DNA of 64,000 nt, taken from the NCBI RefSeq assembly GCF_001403615.1, contig NZ_LN879456.1, positions 434,001 to 498,000 of the forward strand, read 5' to 3'. The stretch is from Desnuesiella massiliensis. GTDB lineage: Bacteria; Bacillota; Clostridia; Clostridiales; Clostridiaceae. A program made the position numbers and the translations under genes. This document shows, one piece after another, positions 17,161-25,050 of the stretch (position 1 is its first letter; the number at the start of each line of letters is the position of its first letter). Below the pieces are notes generated by a model. That model was given only the letters and a program-made list of their open reading frames with translations, was not told where the DNA came from and did no database searches.

Positions 17161-17470
17161 CTATGTATACATAAGTATTTTAAATCAATAGAATATTATG
17201 TATAATTAATGTAAATATACAACTAGAAAACCGATATATTTACAAAGCTTTATATAGGGGGAAGAAAAATGGTCAGTAATAGTGAAATGTTTATACAAGC
17301 TTTAGAAAGCAGAGGACATTATGAATAGCGGAATACTTTATCTTTGAAGTCTATTGATACAAGAAGAAGTCCAGCTTAGGAAAATCTTAATAATTTATCA
17401 AGAATAAAATAATATTCTCTATGAGATTTAGTGGTAAAATAATATATTGCAGATAAGAGAGGTGAATACT
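17161..17470 (+). other. Gap before vanR containing a 19-codon ORF with a good ribosome binding site
   Basis: The stretch is AT-rich. At 17269-17328 a 19-residue ORF starts MVSNSEMFIQALESRGHYE after AGGGGGAAG. It matches nothing I recognise and could be a small peptide or the remnant of a longer gene. No clear promoter for vanR could be assigned. Confidence 0.3.
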
Positions 17471-18166
17471 GTGAACGGAAGAGTACTTGTGGTAGATGAT
17501 GAACAGGAAATTGCAGATTTGGTAGAGTTATATTTAAAAAATGAAAATTATATTGTTTATAAATTTTATTCTGCGAAAGACGCTTTAGATTGTATTTCAA
17601 AGAATAAAATCGACCTTGCTATTTTAGATGTTATGCTTCCTGAAATAAGCGGTTTTACAATTTGCCAAAAGATCAGAGAAAAATATACTTATCCAGTGAT
17701 TATGCTTACGGCAAAGGAAGAAGAAATTGACAAAATTACTGGATTGACACTGGGTGCAGATGACTATATTACAAAGCCTTTTCGTCCATTAGAATTAGTG
17801 GCAAGAGTTAAGGCGCAGTTACGCAGATATTTGAAATATAATATAGCTCCAGAACAAGATGAAAATATCATTATTCACTCTGGATTAGTCCTCAATATAG
17901 ATACACATCAGTGTCTGTTGAATGAAAAACCATTAACACTTACCCCTACTGAATTTTCTATATTGAGGATACTGTGTCAGCGAAAAGGTAATGCTGTCAG
18001 CGCAGAAGAATTATTCCATGAAATCTGGGGCGATGAGTATTTTAGCAAAAGCAATAATACTATCACCGTCCATATCAGGCATTTAAGAGAAAAAATGAAT
18101 GATTCCGTGGAAAATCCAAAATACATTAAAACCATATGGGGAGTAGGATATAAAATTGAAAAATAA
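17471..18166 (+). CDS. vanR: VanR-type response regulator
   Basis: The 231-residue OmpR-type regulator has a receiver domain (VLVVDDEQEI, phospho-acceptor in LAILDVMLPE near residue 51, TKPFRPLELVARVKAQLRRY) and a winged-helix domain ending TIWGVGYKI. GTG at 17471 is chosen because GAGAGGTG lies at the proper distance; a TTG at 17447 has no such site. It overlaps vanS by 11 bp. Gene order and sequence style match VanR of VanG-type clusters, which activate genes replacing D-Ala-D-Ala with D-Ala-D-Ser. Whether it responds to glycopeptides is not shown by sequence. Confidence 0.85.
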   Translation: MNGRVLVVDDEQEIADLVELYLKNENYIVYKFYSAKDALDCISKNKIDLAILDVMLPEISGFTICQKIREKYTYPVIMLTAKEEEIDKITGLTLGADDYITKPFRPLELVARVKAQLRRYLKYNIAPEQDENIIIHSGLVLNIDTHQCLLNEKPLTLTPTEFSILRILCQRKGNAVSAEELFHEIWGDEYFSKSNNTITVHIRHLREKMNDSVENPKYIKTIWGVGYKIEK

Positions 18167-19301
18167 AAGAAAAAGACCTGATTATTTAAAATTAAAACGT
18201 AAAATATTTTTTCAGATGCTATTCATCATATTAGCTTCGGTTTTTGCTGTTTTGCTTTTACGTTCTTTATGGAGAGGGAATATTGGAGAGTGGATTGTTC
18301 GATTTTTAGAAAAGACTTTTTTACTAGATTATGAGGATGCATTTAAAATTTATCACTACACTTTCCGTAATAATTTAAATATTTTTATATTTATAACAAT
18401 TATCATATTTTTTCTCATATTCTTTCGTTTGTCTCTTTCCTGGTTTACAAAATATTTCGATGAAATGAATGATAGTATTGACGCTTTAATAAGAGGGGAA
18501 AACAAAGACATTGAGATGTCACCAGAGATGGGTTTTATGGAAAACAAGTTAAATGCCTTAAAACAAACCTTGGAAATAAGGGAACATAATGCACAGCAAG
18601 CGGAACAGAGAAAAAATGATTTGGTAATGTATTTAGCTCACGATATAAAGACACCCTTAACTTCTGTCATTGGGTATTTGAGTTTGCTTGATGAGGCCCC
18701 GGATATGCCCATTGAACAAAAGGCAAAATATATAGGAATTACCTTAGAAAAAGCATATGGTTTAGAAAAACTGATCAACGAGTTTTTTGAAATTACACGA
18801 TACAATTTTCAAACAATTACTTTAGAAAAAGAAACCATTGACCTGTACTATATGCTGGTTCAAATGACAGATGAATTCTATCCCTTGCTTGAACCACACG
18901 GAAAGAAAGCTGTAATCCATGCTGATGAAAATATAACCATATATGGAGATCCAATTAAATTAGCAAGAGTATTTAATAATATTTTAAAAAACGCCGTGGC
19001 TTATAGTGACGATAACAGTACTATTGACATTTCGGCGGAAGTTCAAAAGCATAATATTGTAATATCTTTTAAAAATACAGGAAAAACAATTCCTAAAGAA
19101 AAGCTTACCTACATATTTGAAAAATTTTTTAGGTTGGATGAAGCCCGAACAACAAATACTGGTGGCTCTGGCTTAGGATTGGCCATAGCAAAAGAAATTA
19201 TCACATTACATGGTGGAACAATTTCTGCGGAAAGCAGTAATGGGGTCACTGTTTTTAACGTTGCTTTACCCATTAAGCAGCATGAGCCAGAAAAAGCATA
19301 A
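18156..19301 (+). CDS. vanS: VanS-type sensor histidine kinase
   Basis: The 381-residue kinase starts with TTG at 18156 within the end of vanR. It has two membrane segments (about residues 16-36 and 74-95) around a short extracellular loop, a HAMP-like linker, the H box LAHDIKTPLTSVIGYL near residue 162, the N box NILKNAVAYS near 276, and GSGLGLAIAKEI near 345. Its partner is the overlapping regulator. A terminator hairpin separates this pair from the downstream cell-wall genes, so those are probably expressed from a separate VanR-controlled promoter. Confidence 0.85.
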   Translation: MKNKRKRPDYLKLKRKIFFQMLFIILASVFAVLLLRSLWRGNIGEWIVRFLEKTFLLDYEDAFKIYHYTFRNNLNIFIFITIIIFFLIFFRLSLSWFTKYFDEMNDSIDALIRGENKDIEMSPEMGFMENKLNALKQTLEIREHNAQQAEQRKNDLVMYLAHDIKTPLTSVIGYLSLLDEAPDMPIEQKAKYIGITLEKAYGLEKLINEFFEITRYNFQTITLEKETIDLYYMLVQMTDEFYPLLEPHGKKAVIHADENITIYGDPIKLARVFNNILKNAVAYSDDNSTIDISAEVQKHNIVISFKNTGKTIPKEKLTYIFEKFFRLDEARTTNTGGSGLGLAIAKEIITLHGGTISAESSNGVTVFNVALPIKQHEPEKA

Positions 19302-19384
19302 ATATATAAAGTTATTAGTCTTAATAGAATATCAATTTTATCTTTATCTTTTCTTAATAATTAAACAATTTCATATTAAAGTTT

Positions 19385-19437
19385 AGCCTGTTCATTTTCG
19401 GTAGAATGATTTTATCGATATGAACAGGCTTTTCTTT
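19385..19437 (+). terminator. Terminator hairpin between vanRS and the cell-wall genes
   Basis: AGCCTGTTCAT (19385-19395) and ATGAACAGGCT (19420-19430) form a perfect 11-bp stem with a 24-base loop, followed by TTTCTTT. Confidence 0.75.
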
Positions 19438-19540
19438 ATTAAGCTGCACTTCGACCTGTTTGAAACAAGCTGTTATTATAGTCATTAAATTGAAAGCCGA
19501 CTCCACTAAAAAGTATTAGTTTAGAAGAAAGGAATTTAAT

Positions 19541-20551
19541 ATGTTAAGAAAAATAAAGAAAAAAAGTAGTTATTTAAAAGTCAGTCTATTTATTTTTATG
19601 TTCGCTTGTATAGCAATTTTATTACTTCAATGGAAGACAGTGCTGTTTAACAAAACATATTTACCTAGAGAAGTAGATACGGCTAAAAAAGAGTATGATG
19701 ATAAAATACTAGAAAAAAATCAAGATCCTAAAAAAAATCAGAAGCAAGAAGCCATTGATATTAAGACAAATAAACTGTATAGTCCAAATGCCATTTTGTC
19801 AGATTTAAAGGGTAATCAAGTGCTAATGGAAAAGAACTCTAATGGAAAAATATATCCAGCCTCATTAACCAAAATAATGACTGCCATTCTTGTAATTGAT
19901 ACTGTATCAGATGTTAATCAGACCATAAAACTTTCATCTGATATTTTCCCAGGATTATATGCTTCAGATGCTTCAATGGCTGGATTTTTGCCTAATGAGA
20001 AAGTGAAAGTTATTGATTTACTGTATGGAGTATTGCTGCCCTCTGGTGCAGAGGCCTGTCTTGGATTAGCTAACGAAATTGCGGGTTCAGAAGAAAACTT
20101 CGTGAAGATGATGAACGAAAAAGCAGTTAAATTAGGGATGAAAGGTACACATTTTCGTAACTCAACAGGATTACAGGATAGTCAGCATTATACCACCGTA
20201 AAGGATATGGCTATTTTACTACAGTATGCACTTCAAAACAATGTGTTCCGTAAGATCTATACCAGTAATAGGTATAGCACCAAACCAACAAACCTGAATC
20301 CCCATGGAATAACTTTTTACAATACCATGTTTAAATATATGGATCGTACAGATGTAACTGGAGGAAAAATATTGGGAGGAAAAACAGGGTATACAGAAGA
20401 AGCAGGGTTGTGTCTTGCCAGCTTAGCAGTTGTGAATGGAAAGGAATACATCATGGTAACTGCCGGTGCAAATGGAAATCACAAGACAAAGCAATTCCAT
20501 ATTCTAGATGCGTTTAATATCTATAACCAAATAGGACAAGTGAGTCATTAG
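19541..20551 (+). CDS. Penicillin-binding-type D,D-carboxypeptidase (S11, DacA-like) in the van cluster
   Basis: The 336-residue protein has one N-terminal membrane anchor (about residues 13-31), a charged linker, then an S11 serine carboxypeptidase domain. Catalytic motifs are PASLTKIMTA (Ser near 107, Lys near 110), LPSGAEACL (SGA in place of the usual SGN) near 168 and GGKTGYTEEAG near 281. Such enzymes remove the terminal D-Ala of peptidoglycan pentapeptides outside the membrane. In this position it may do the job of VanY; the VanY of VanD-type clusters is also penicillin-sensitive. The domain is about 270 residues, without the usual long C-terminal anchor. Confidence 0.87.
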   Translation: MLRKIKKKSSYLKVSLFIFMFACIAILLLQWKTVLFNKTYLPREVDTAKKEYDDKILEKNQDPKKNQKQEAIDIKTNKLYSPNAILSDLKGNQVLMEKNSNGKIYPASLTKIMTAILVIDTVSDVNQTIKLSSDIFPGLYASDASMAGFLPNEKVKVIDLLYGVLLPSGAEACLGLANEIAGSEENFVKMMNEKAVKLGMKGTHFRNSTGLQDSQHYTTVKDMAILLQYALQNNVFRKIYTSNRYSTKPTNLNPHGITFYNTMFKYMDRTDVTGGKILGGKTGYTEEAGLCLASLAVVNGKEYIMVTAGANGNHKTKQFHILDAFNIYNQIGQVSH

Positions 20552-20649
20552 ATATTAAAGGTTCCATAAAAAATATAAGAAAAAACAGAATGCAATATGT
20601 AGTTGTATCGCATAATCACATGATATGAAGCAATAAGGAGGAAAAGGTA

Positions 20650-21819
20650 ATGAATAAATCAAAAGAGTTTGAGATGATATTCGAGAGTACTTTTAAAGGC
20701 ATTACAAATGAGGTTTCGGTATGGCCTGATTTCAGTTACAGGAAAGAGAATAGAATTAAAGGTAGCCTGCACAGGAAAAAGAAAGTTGCAGTTTTATTTG
20801 GAGGCTGTTCTACTGAATATGAAATTTCACTTCAATCTGCTCATGCCATAATTACTCATATGGACAAAAATTTATATGATCCTGTCTTAATCGGTATTAC
20901 TAAAAACGGCGAATGGTATCTTTATAAGGGAAAAGTTGATAATATACCTAATGATACATGGTTTTCGGTAGAAACTTGTATCCCGGCGGTCTTCTCTCCT
21001 AGTAAACACTTGCATGGCATTGTGACTTTTGGAAAAGAGGAAGTTAATATCATCCAATTAGATGCTGCTTTTCCGGTATTACATGGGAAAAATGGAGAGG
21101 ATGGTACAGTACAGGGAATATTGCAATTGGCCAGTATTCCTATTGTTGGCTGTGATAGTCTTTGTTCAGCTCTTTGCATGGATAAAGATATGGCACATAG
21201 AGTTGTGCATGCTGCAGGTATAAAAACACCTCGTTCCTATGTTCTGCAAAATAAAATGGATATAGGTATAGCATTGGCAGAAGCAGAAGACCTTGGTTAT
21301 CCACTTTTTGTCAAGCCTGTAAAGGCTGGATCGTCCTTTGGTATAACGAAAGTTAGCAGTAAGAATACACTTCCTCAGGCAATCAAAATAGCATTTGAAT
21401 ATGATAATCGGGTAATTATTGAAGAAAGTATTAATGGTTTCGAGGTTGGGTGCGCTGTTTTGGGTACGGATGAACTTATCATCGGAAATGTTGATGAAAT
21501 AGAGTTATCACAAGGCTTTTTCGATTACACAGAAAAATATACCATGAAGACCTCTCATATTCATGTTCCAGCGAGAATTTCCTATGAAAAAGCAGAGGAA
21601 ATTAAAAAGACCGCTACTGCAATCTACAAAGTCTTAGGATGCAGTGGATTTGCAAGAGTAGATATGTTTTTAACATTGGATGGAGATATTGTCTTTAATG
21701 AGGTAAATACAATCCCTGGTTTTACCTCTCATAGTCGCTATCCAAATATGTTGAAAAGCATTGGATTTTCTTTTGAGGAAATCATTAGGAAACTTATTGA
21801 ATTGGCGGTGAGAAAATGA
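20650..21819 (+). CDS. vanG: VanG-like D-alanine--D-serine ligase with an N-terminal extension
   Basis: The 389-residue ATP-grasp ligase joins D-Ala to a second D-residue. VAVLFGGCSTEYEISLQSA marks the normal ligase N-terminus near residue 46, PVLHGKNGEDGTVQG and FVKPVKAGSSFG follow, the omega-loop reads DYTEKYTMKTSHIHVPARI, and FNEVNTIPGFTSHSRYP ends the active site. The EKYTMKTS region resembles the D-Ser-type VanG/VanC group rather than D-Lac ligases. About 44 extra residues precede the fold; the ATG at 20650 has AGGAGGAAA upstream and no alternative ATG is near residue 45. It overlaps a 25-residue ORF by four bases. Confidence 0.85.
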   Translation: MNKSKEFEMIFESTFKGITNEVSVWPDFSYRKENRIKGSLHRKKKVAVLFGGCSTEYEISLQSAHAIITHMDKNLYDPVLIGITKNGEWYLYKGKVDNIPNDTWFSVETCIPAVFSPSKHLHGIVTFGKEEVNIIQLDAAFPVLHGKNGEDGTVQGILQLASIPIVGCDSLCSALCMDKDMAHRVVHAAGIKTPRSYVLQNKMDIGIALAEAEDLGYPLFVKPVKAGSSFGITKVSSKNTLPQAIKIAFEYDNRVIIEESINGFEVGCAVLGTDELIIGNVDEIELSQGFFDYTEKYTMKTSHIHVPARISYEKAEEIKKTATAIYKVLGCSGFARVDMFLTLDGDIVFNEVNTIPGFTSHSRYPNMLKSIGFSFEEIIRKLIELAVRK

Positions 21820-21893
21820 AAATTTTATTATTGGGGCATATGGCTATAGGGCAACAGCATAGAGGGGCTCATTGCTACAATATGGAGGCATAA
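21816..21893 (+). CDS. 25-residue ORF coupled to vanG
   Basis: ATG at 21816 overlaps the vanG stop codon (ATGA) and the frame runs 25 codons, starting MKILLLGHMAIGQQH, to a stop three bases before the racemase start. It occupies the place where VanXY-type clusters carry the dipeptidase gene, but shows no zinc-site motif. It may be a leftover of a deleted gene or a coupling leader. Whether it is translated is uncertain. Confidence 0.3.
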   Translation: MKILLLGHMAIGQQHRGAHCYNMEA

Positions 21894-21895
21894 AC

Positions 21896-23077
21896 ATGAG
21901 ATTATTTTCAATGAAGACTGCTCTTATGAGTATCCTAAGAAAGAAATATAACTTTTGTAAAGGTAGAGCGTGGATGGAGATTGATTTGAACAGTTTACGT
22001 CATAATATTCAGGTTTTACAGAACTTATTGCCGGCGACCTGCGAACTTATGCCAGCGGTTAAAGGTGATGCCTACGGGCATGGGGCTGTTAGAATATCAA
22101 AGGAACTGAATGCGCTGGGAATAAGAGCCTTTTGTGTGGCTTCTATAATAGAAGGTGTAAACTTGCGTAAAGGCGGTGTTAAAGGGGAAATTTTGATTTT
22201 AGGCTATACACATCCATCGCAATTTTTCTTACTGAAACAGTTTCGACTTATGCAGACAGTGGTTGATTATGAATACGCTCAAATGCTCAATAGATATGGA
22301 AAGAAAGTGAAAGTACATATTAAAATTGATACCGGTATGCATCGTTTAGGAGAGCGTGCTGAAAATATTACTTATGTTGCAAAGATGTTCCAATGCCATA
22401 ACTTAATCATTGATGGAATTTTTACTTATTTATGTGTGGCCGATAGCCTTATTAAATCGGATGAGGATTTTACACATTTACAAATTGATAGATTTTATAG
22501 AATGATAGAAGAATTAGAAAAAATTGGATTCAAGTGTTCTAAAAAGCATATTCAAAGCAGTTATGGCGTATTGAATTATCCTGAATTAGAATGCAATTAT
22601 GCAAGAATTGGAATAGCCATGTACGGGGTATTAAGCAGTTCAAGGGATAAAACAAAATATGCTGTGGATTTAAAACCTATCTTGTCAATTAAGGCGAGGG
22701 TTGCGGCCATTAAAGAACTGTTACAAGGGGAAACTGTTGGATATGGACTACAATTCACAGCCTTTAAAAACATGACAATTGCAATTATATCCATAGGCTA
22801 CGCAGACGGTATTCCACGCAGTCTATCCTGTGGGGTTGGTAATGTACTTATCAATGGAGAAAAGGCACCTATTATTGGACGTATTTGTATGGATCAAATG
22901 ATTATTGATGTTTCCAGTATATGCAATGTAAAACAAAATGATATAGCTACTATTCTTGGAAAATCTGGAGACTTAGAAATAACAGCGGGAGAAATTGCGG
23001 AACAAGCTCATACTATTACAAATGAGATATTAAGCAGGCTAGGAGGGCGGTTTGATAAGATTTACTGCTATAAATAA
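21896..23077 (+). CDS. vanT: VanT-like serine/alanine racemase lacking the membrane domain
   Basis: The 393-residue protein is a PLP-dependent fold-III racemase making D-Ser or D-Ala. The PLP lysine lies in MPAVKGDAYGHGA near residue 55, the catalytic tyrosine probably in TVGYGLQF, and RICMDQMIIDVS is conserved. RAWMEIDLNSLRHNI matches the racemase half of VanT. Standard VanT proteins carry about ten N-terminal membrane segments for L-Ser uptake; here only about 24 residues precede the racemase domain. ATG 21896 follows GGAGG at 21884-21888. It could also be described as an alanine racemase, but position and sequence favour the VanT type. Confidence 0.82.
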   Translation: MRLFSMKTALMSILRKKYNFCKGRAWMEIDLNSLRHNIQVLQNLLPATCELMPAVKGDAYGHGAVRISKELNALGIRAFCVASIIEGVNLRKGGVKGEILILGYTHPSQFFLLKQFRLMQTVVDYEYAQMLNRYGKKVKVHIKIDTGMHRLGERAENITYVAKMFQCHNLIIDGIFTYLCVADSLIKSDEDFTHLQIDRFYRMIEELEKIGFKCSKKHIQSSYGVLNYPELECNYARIGIAMYGVLSSSRDKTKYAVDLKPILSIKARVAAIKELLQGETVGYGLQFTAFKNMTIAIISIGYADGIPRSLSCGVGNVLINGEKAPIIGRICMDQMIIDVSSICNVKQNDIATILGKSGDLEITAGEIAEQAHTITNEILSRLGGRFDKIYCYK

Positions 23078-23155
23078 CAAAGAATAGTTCTGATTTTTCT
23101 AGACAAAATATTATAATATAAACTTTAAAATAAATCAGTGATTGGAAGGATATAT

Positions 23156-24046
23156 ATGAAAGACGAACTATTAAGATTTTGTAATTCTATAAAAATAGAA
23201 TATGTGGGAATAGCGCCTTCAGAACCATACTATGATTTTGAAAAAGTCTGGAGAAGGCAGATTGAAAAAGGATATATATCGGGGTTCGAGGAAAAGCATG
23301 TTGAAAAAAGGATTCATCCCAGCTTAACCTTAGAAGATGTAAAATCAGTGATAGTTTGCCTATTTCCTTATTATATAGGGAATGTAGAGGAAGCTACTAT
23401 ATCTAAATATGCTTATAGCATAGATTATCATATAATAATAAGGAGTAAGCTTGAAGATATAGGGAAATTTTTATGTGAGAAAATAGAAGGTTTTAATTAT
23501 AGAGCTTTTGTAGATACAGGACCTTTAAGCGATAGATACTTAGCATATAAAGCGGGACTCGGTTTTTGGGGAATTAATAACCATATAATAACAGATAAAT
23601 ATGGCTCTTATGTGTTCATAGGCTATATTTTAAACAATTATCCTTTTGAGCATGATAAGCCACAGGAACGAACCTGTTATCAGTGCTTTAACTGTGTAAG
23701 AAAGTGCCCTGGTCAGTGTATATTAGGGGACTTTACTATAAACCCTTTAAAATGTAGGTCCTATATAACCCAAAAAAAGCGGGAACTTTCTACTGTGGAC
23801 ATAGAAATATTAAAAAAGAATAATTTAGTATGGGGTTGCGATATTTGCCAAGAAGTATGCCCCCATAATCTAAAGATAGAAAAAACCTTATTAGAAGAGT
23901 TCAAGGAAAATTTAATGTACAGTATGGATTATGAGGAGTTAGATCAAATATCTAATAAGGAATTCATAAGAAGATATAGAAATAGAGCTTTTAGTTGGAG
24001 AGGAAGAGGAGTTTTGATGAGAAACTATGAACTGTTACATAAGTAG
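23156..24046 (+). CDS. queG: Epoxyqueuosine reductase
   Basis: The 296-residue protein matches QueG, the cobalamin and 4Fe-4S dependent enzyme that performs the last step of queuosine biosynthesis in tRNA. The ferredoxin-type motif CYQCFNCVRKCPGQCI near residue 180 and the second set CDICQEVCPHN near 230 are diagnostic, and FVDTGPLSDR and GLGFWGINNHII lie in the N-terminal half. ATG 23156 follows GGAAGGA at 23144-23150 and is preferred over an upstream GTG. It appears monocistronic, followed by a terminator. It lacks the C-terminal HEAT region of longer QueG proteins. Confidence 0.9.
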   Translation: MKDELLRFCNSIKIEYVGIAPSEPYYDFEKVWRRQIEKGYISGFEEKHVEKRIHPSLTLEDVKSVIVCLFPYYIGNVEEATISKYAYSIDYHIIIRSKLEDIGKFLCEKIEGFNYRAFVDTGPLSDRYLAYKAGLGFWGINNHIITDKYGSYVFIGYILNNYPFEHDKPQERTCYQCFNCVRKCPGQCILGDFTINPLKCRSYITQKKRELSTVDIEILKKNNLVWGCDICQEVCPHNLKIEKTLLEEFKENLMYSMDYEELDQISNKEFIRRYRNRAFSWRGRGVLMRNYELLHK

Positions 24047-24098
24047 CTAACATAAGATATACACAGATTTAATTTACCCAAATTTACGTTTAGTCTTT

Positions 24099-24151
24099 AA
24101 AAAGATGTAGTAAATTAACAAAGATAACCTTACTGCATCTTTTCTTTTTTT
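24099..24151 (+). terminator. Intrinsic terminator after queG
   Basis: AAAAAGATGTAGTAA pairs with TTACTGCATCTTTT (one wobble), followed by CTTTTTTT. The loop is 16 bases. Confidence 0.75.
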
Positions 24152-24288
24152 AACAAAGTATTACCTTCACTTAGTTTCCCCACAAACAAAAACATCAATG
24201 AAATAAAATTGCTTAACAATTATGGATATTTATGGTAAAATAATAATGAAGGAACTAACGTTTGTGTAATGCTGAAAGGGGAATAAAA

Positions 24289-24576
24289 ATGGGTGAAAGT
24301 AATAATGTGTTAAAGAAGAATCAAGGTATATTTATTTATGAATATAGTTATTTGATTAAAGATATAACAGCCTGCTTTTATATAAAAGGCTTTACCCATG
24401 AAGAACTTACAGATATGGCCTATGAATATCTTCAGGGAATATTGGCCTATAAAGGTTTTATTTCGGAACAAAACATTGCTAAATTTATTGATGAAGAATT
24501 AAGAAGCTATTTTAAAGCTATCATAGACAAAGCTACCAGAAGTTATTTTAAAAGAAGATGGAGAAAAGAGATTTAG
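24289..24576 (+). CDS. Small uncharacterised protein with a basic C-terminus
   Basis: The 95-residue protein starts at ATG 24289 behind AAAGGGGAA. I do not recognise a family. It is predicted to be helical, with FYIKGFTHEELTDMAYEYL in the middle and a strongly basic end (KATRSYFKRRWRKEI), which could bind nucleic acid or an acidic partner. It precedes another small gene by 62 bp in the same direction, so the two may be cotranscribed. Confidence 0.6.
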   Translation: MGESNNVLKKNQGIFIYEYSYLIKDITACFYIKGFTHEELTDMAYEYLQGILAYKGFISEQNIAKFIDEELRSYFKAIIDKATRSYFKRRWRKEI

Positions 24577-24638
24577 TAACAAATTTCAATATATAAGCAT
24601 ATTCTGCTAGTAGAAAACAGTTTAGCAGGAGAAGTTTA

Positions 24639-24974
24639 ATGGAACATTCTAGAATAAAAAGGCTATCAGTAAATTTAGATGAAGATATTATTAAAATTGC
24701 AGAGGAAAAAGCAAAGATTTTGTTTAAAGGGAATATGGACAATTATATTAATTGGCTAATATGCAGTAATAATAAAAACAATGTAAAAAATCTTTTATGG
24801 AAAAAAGAAAGGGAAATAGAGAAGACTAAGCCTATGATCATTGAAGGCACTGAAAAGACAGCAATGTATAATAATATCTGTGATTTTTGTAAAAAGGGAA
24901 TATACCAAGGAGATGAAATATGTAAGGCCGAAGGCTACCAAAACTATCTCCATAAAAAATGTTGTAAAAAATGA
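24639..24974 (+). CDS. Ribbon-helix-helix-like protein with a C-terminal zinc-binding tail
   Basis: The 111-residue protein has an N-terminal segment RLSVNLDEDIIKIAEEKAKI that resembles a ribbon-helix-helix DNA-binding fold (strand, then two helices ending NYINWLI). A charged linker follows. The C-terminal set CDFCKKGIYQGDEIC, then HKKC, could bind one zinc ion. It starts at ATG 24639 after AGCAGGAGA. It looks like a small regulator, but no target or known family is evident. Confidence 0.55.
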   Translation: MEHSRIKRLSVNLDEDIIKIAEEKAKILFKGNMDNYINWLICSNNKNNVKNLLWKKEREIEKTKPMIIEGTEKTAMYNNICDFCKKGIYQGDEICKAEGYQNYLHKKCCKK

Positions 24975-25050
24975 AATAGCCAAAGTAACAAGGAATCTAG
25001 CCAAATAATTTAGTTAGATTCCTTTCTTTATATTTTTATAACGCATTTCT

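Noticed and set aside
17269..17328. RiPP precursor peptide for the radical SAM protein
   Set aside because: A terminator and about 190 bp separate it from that gene, and no core or leader features or conservation can be seen.
21816..21893. Degraded vanXY gene
   Set aside because: The 25 residues show none of the zinc-binding motifs of VanX/VanXY, so the link is only positional.
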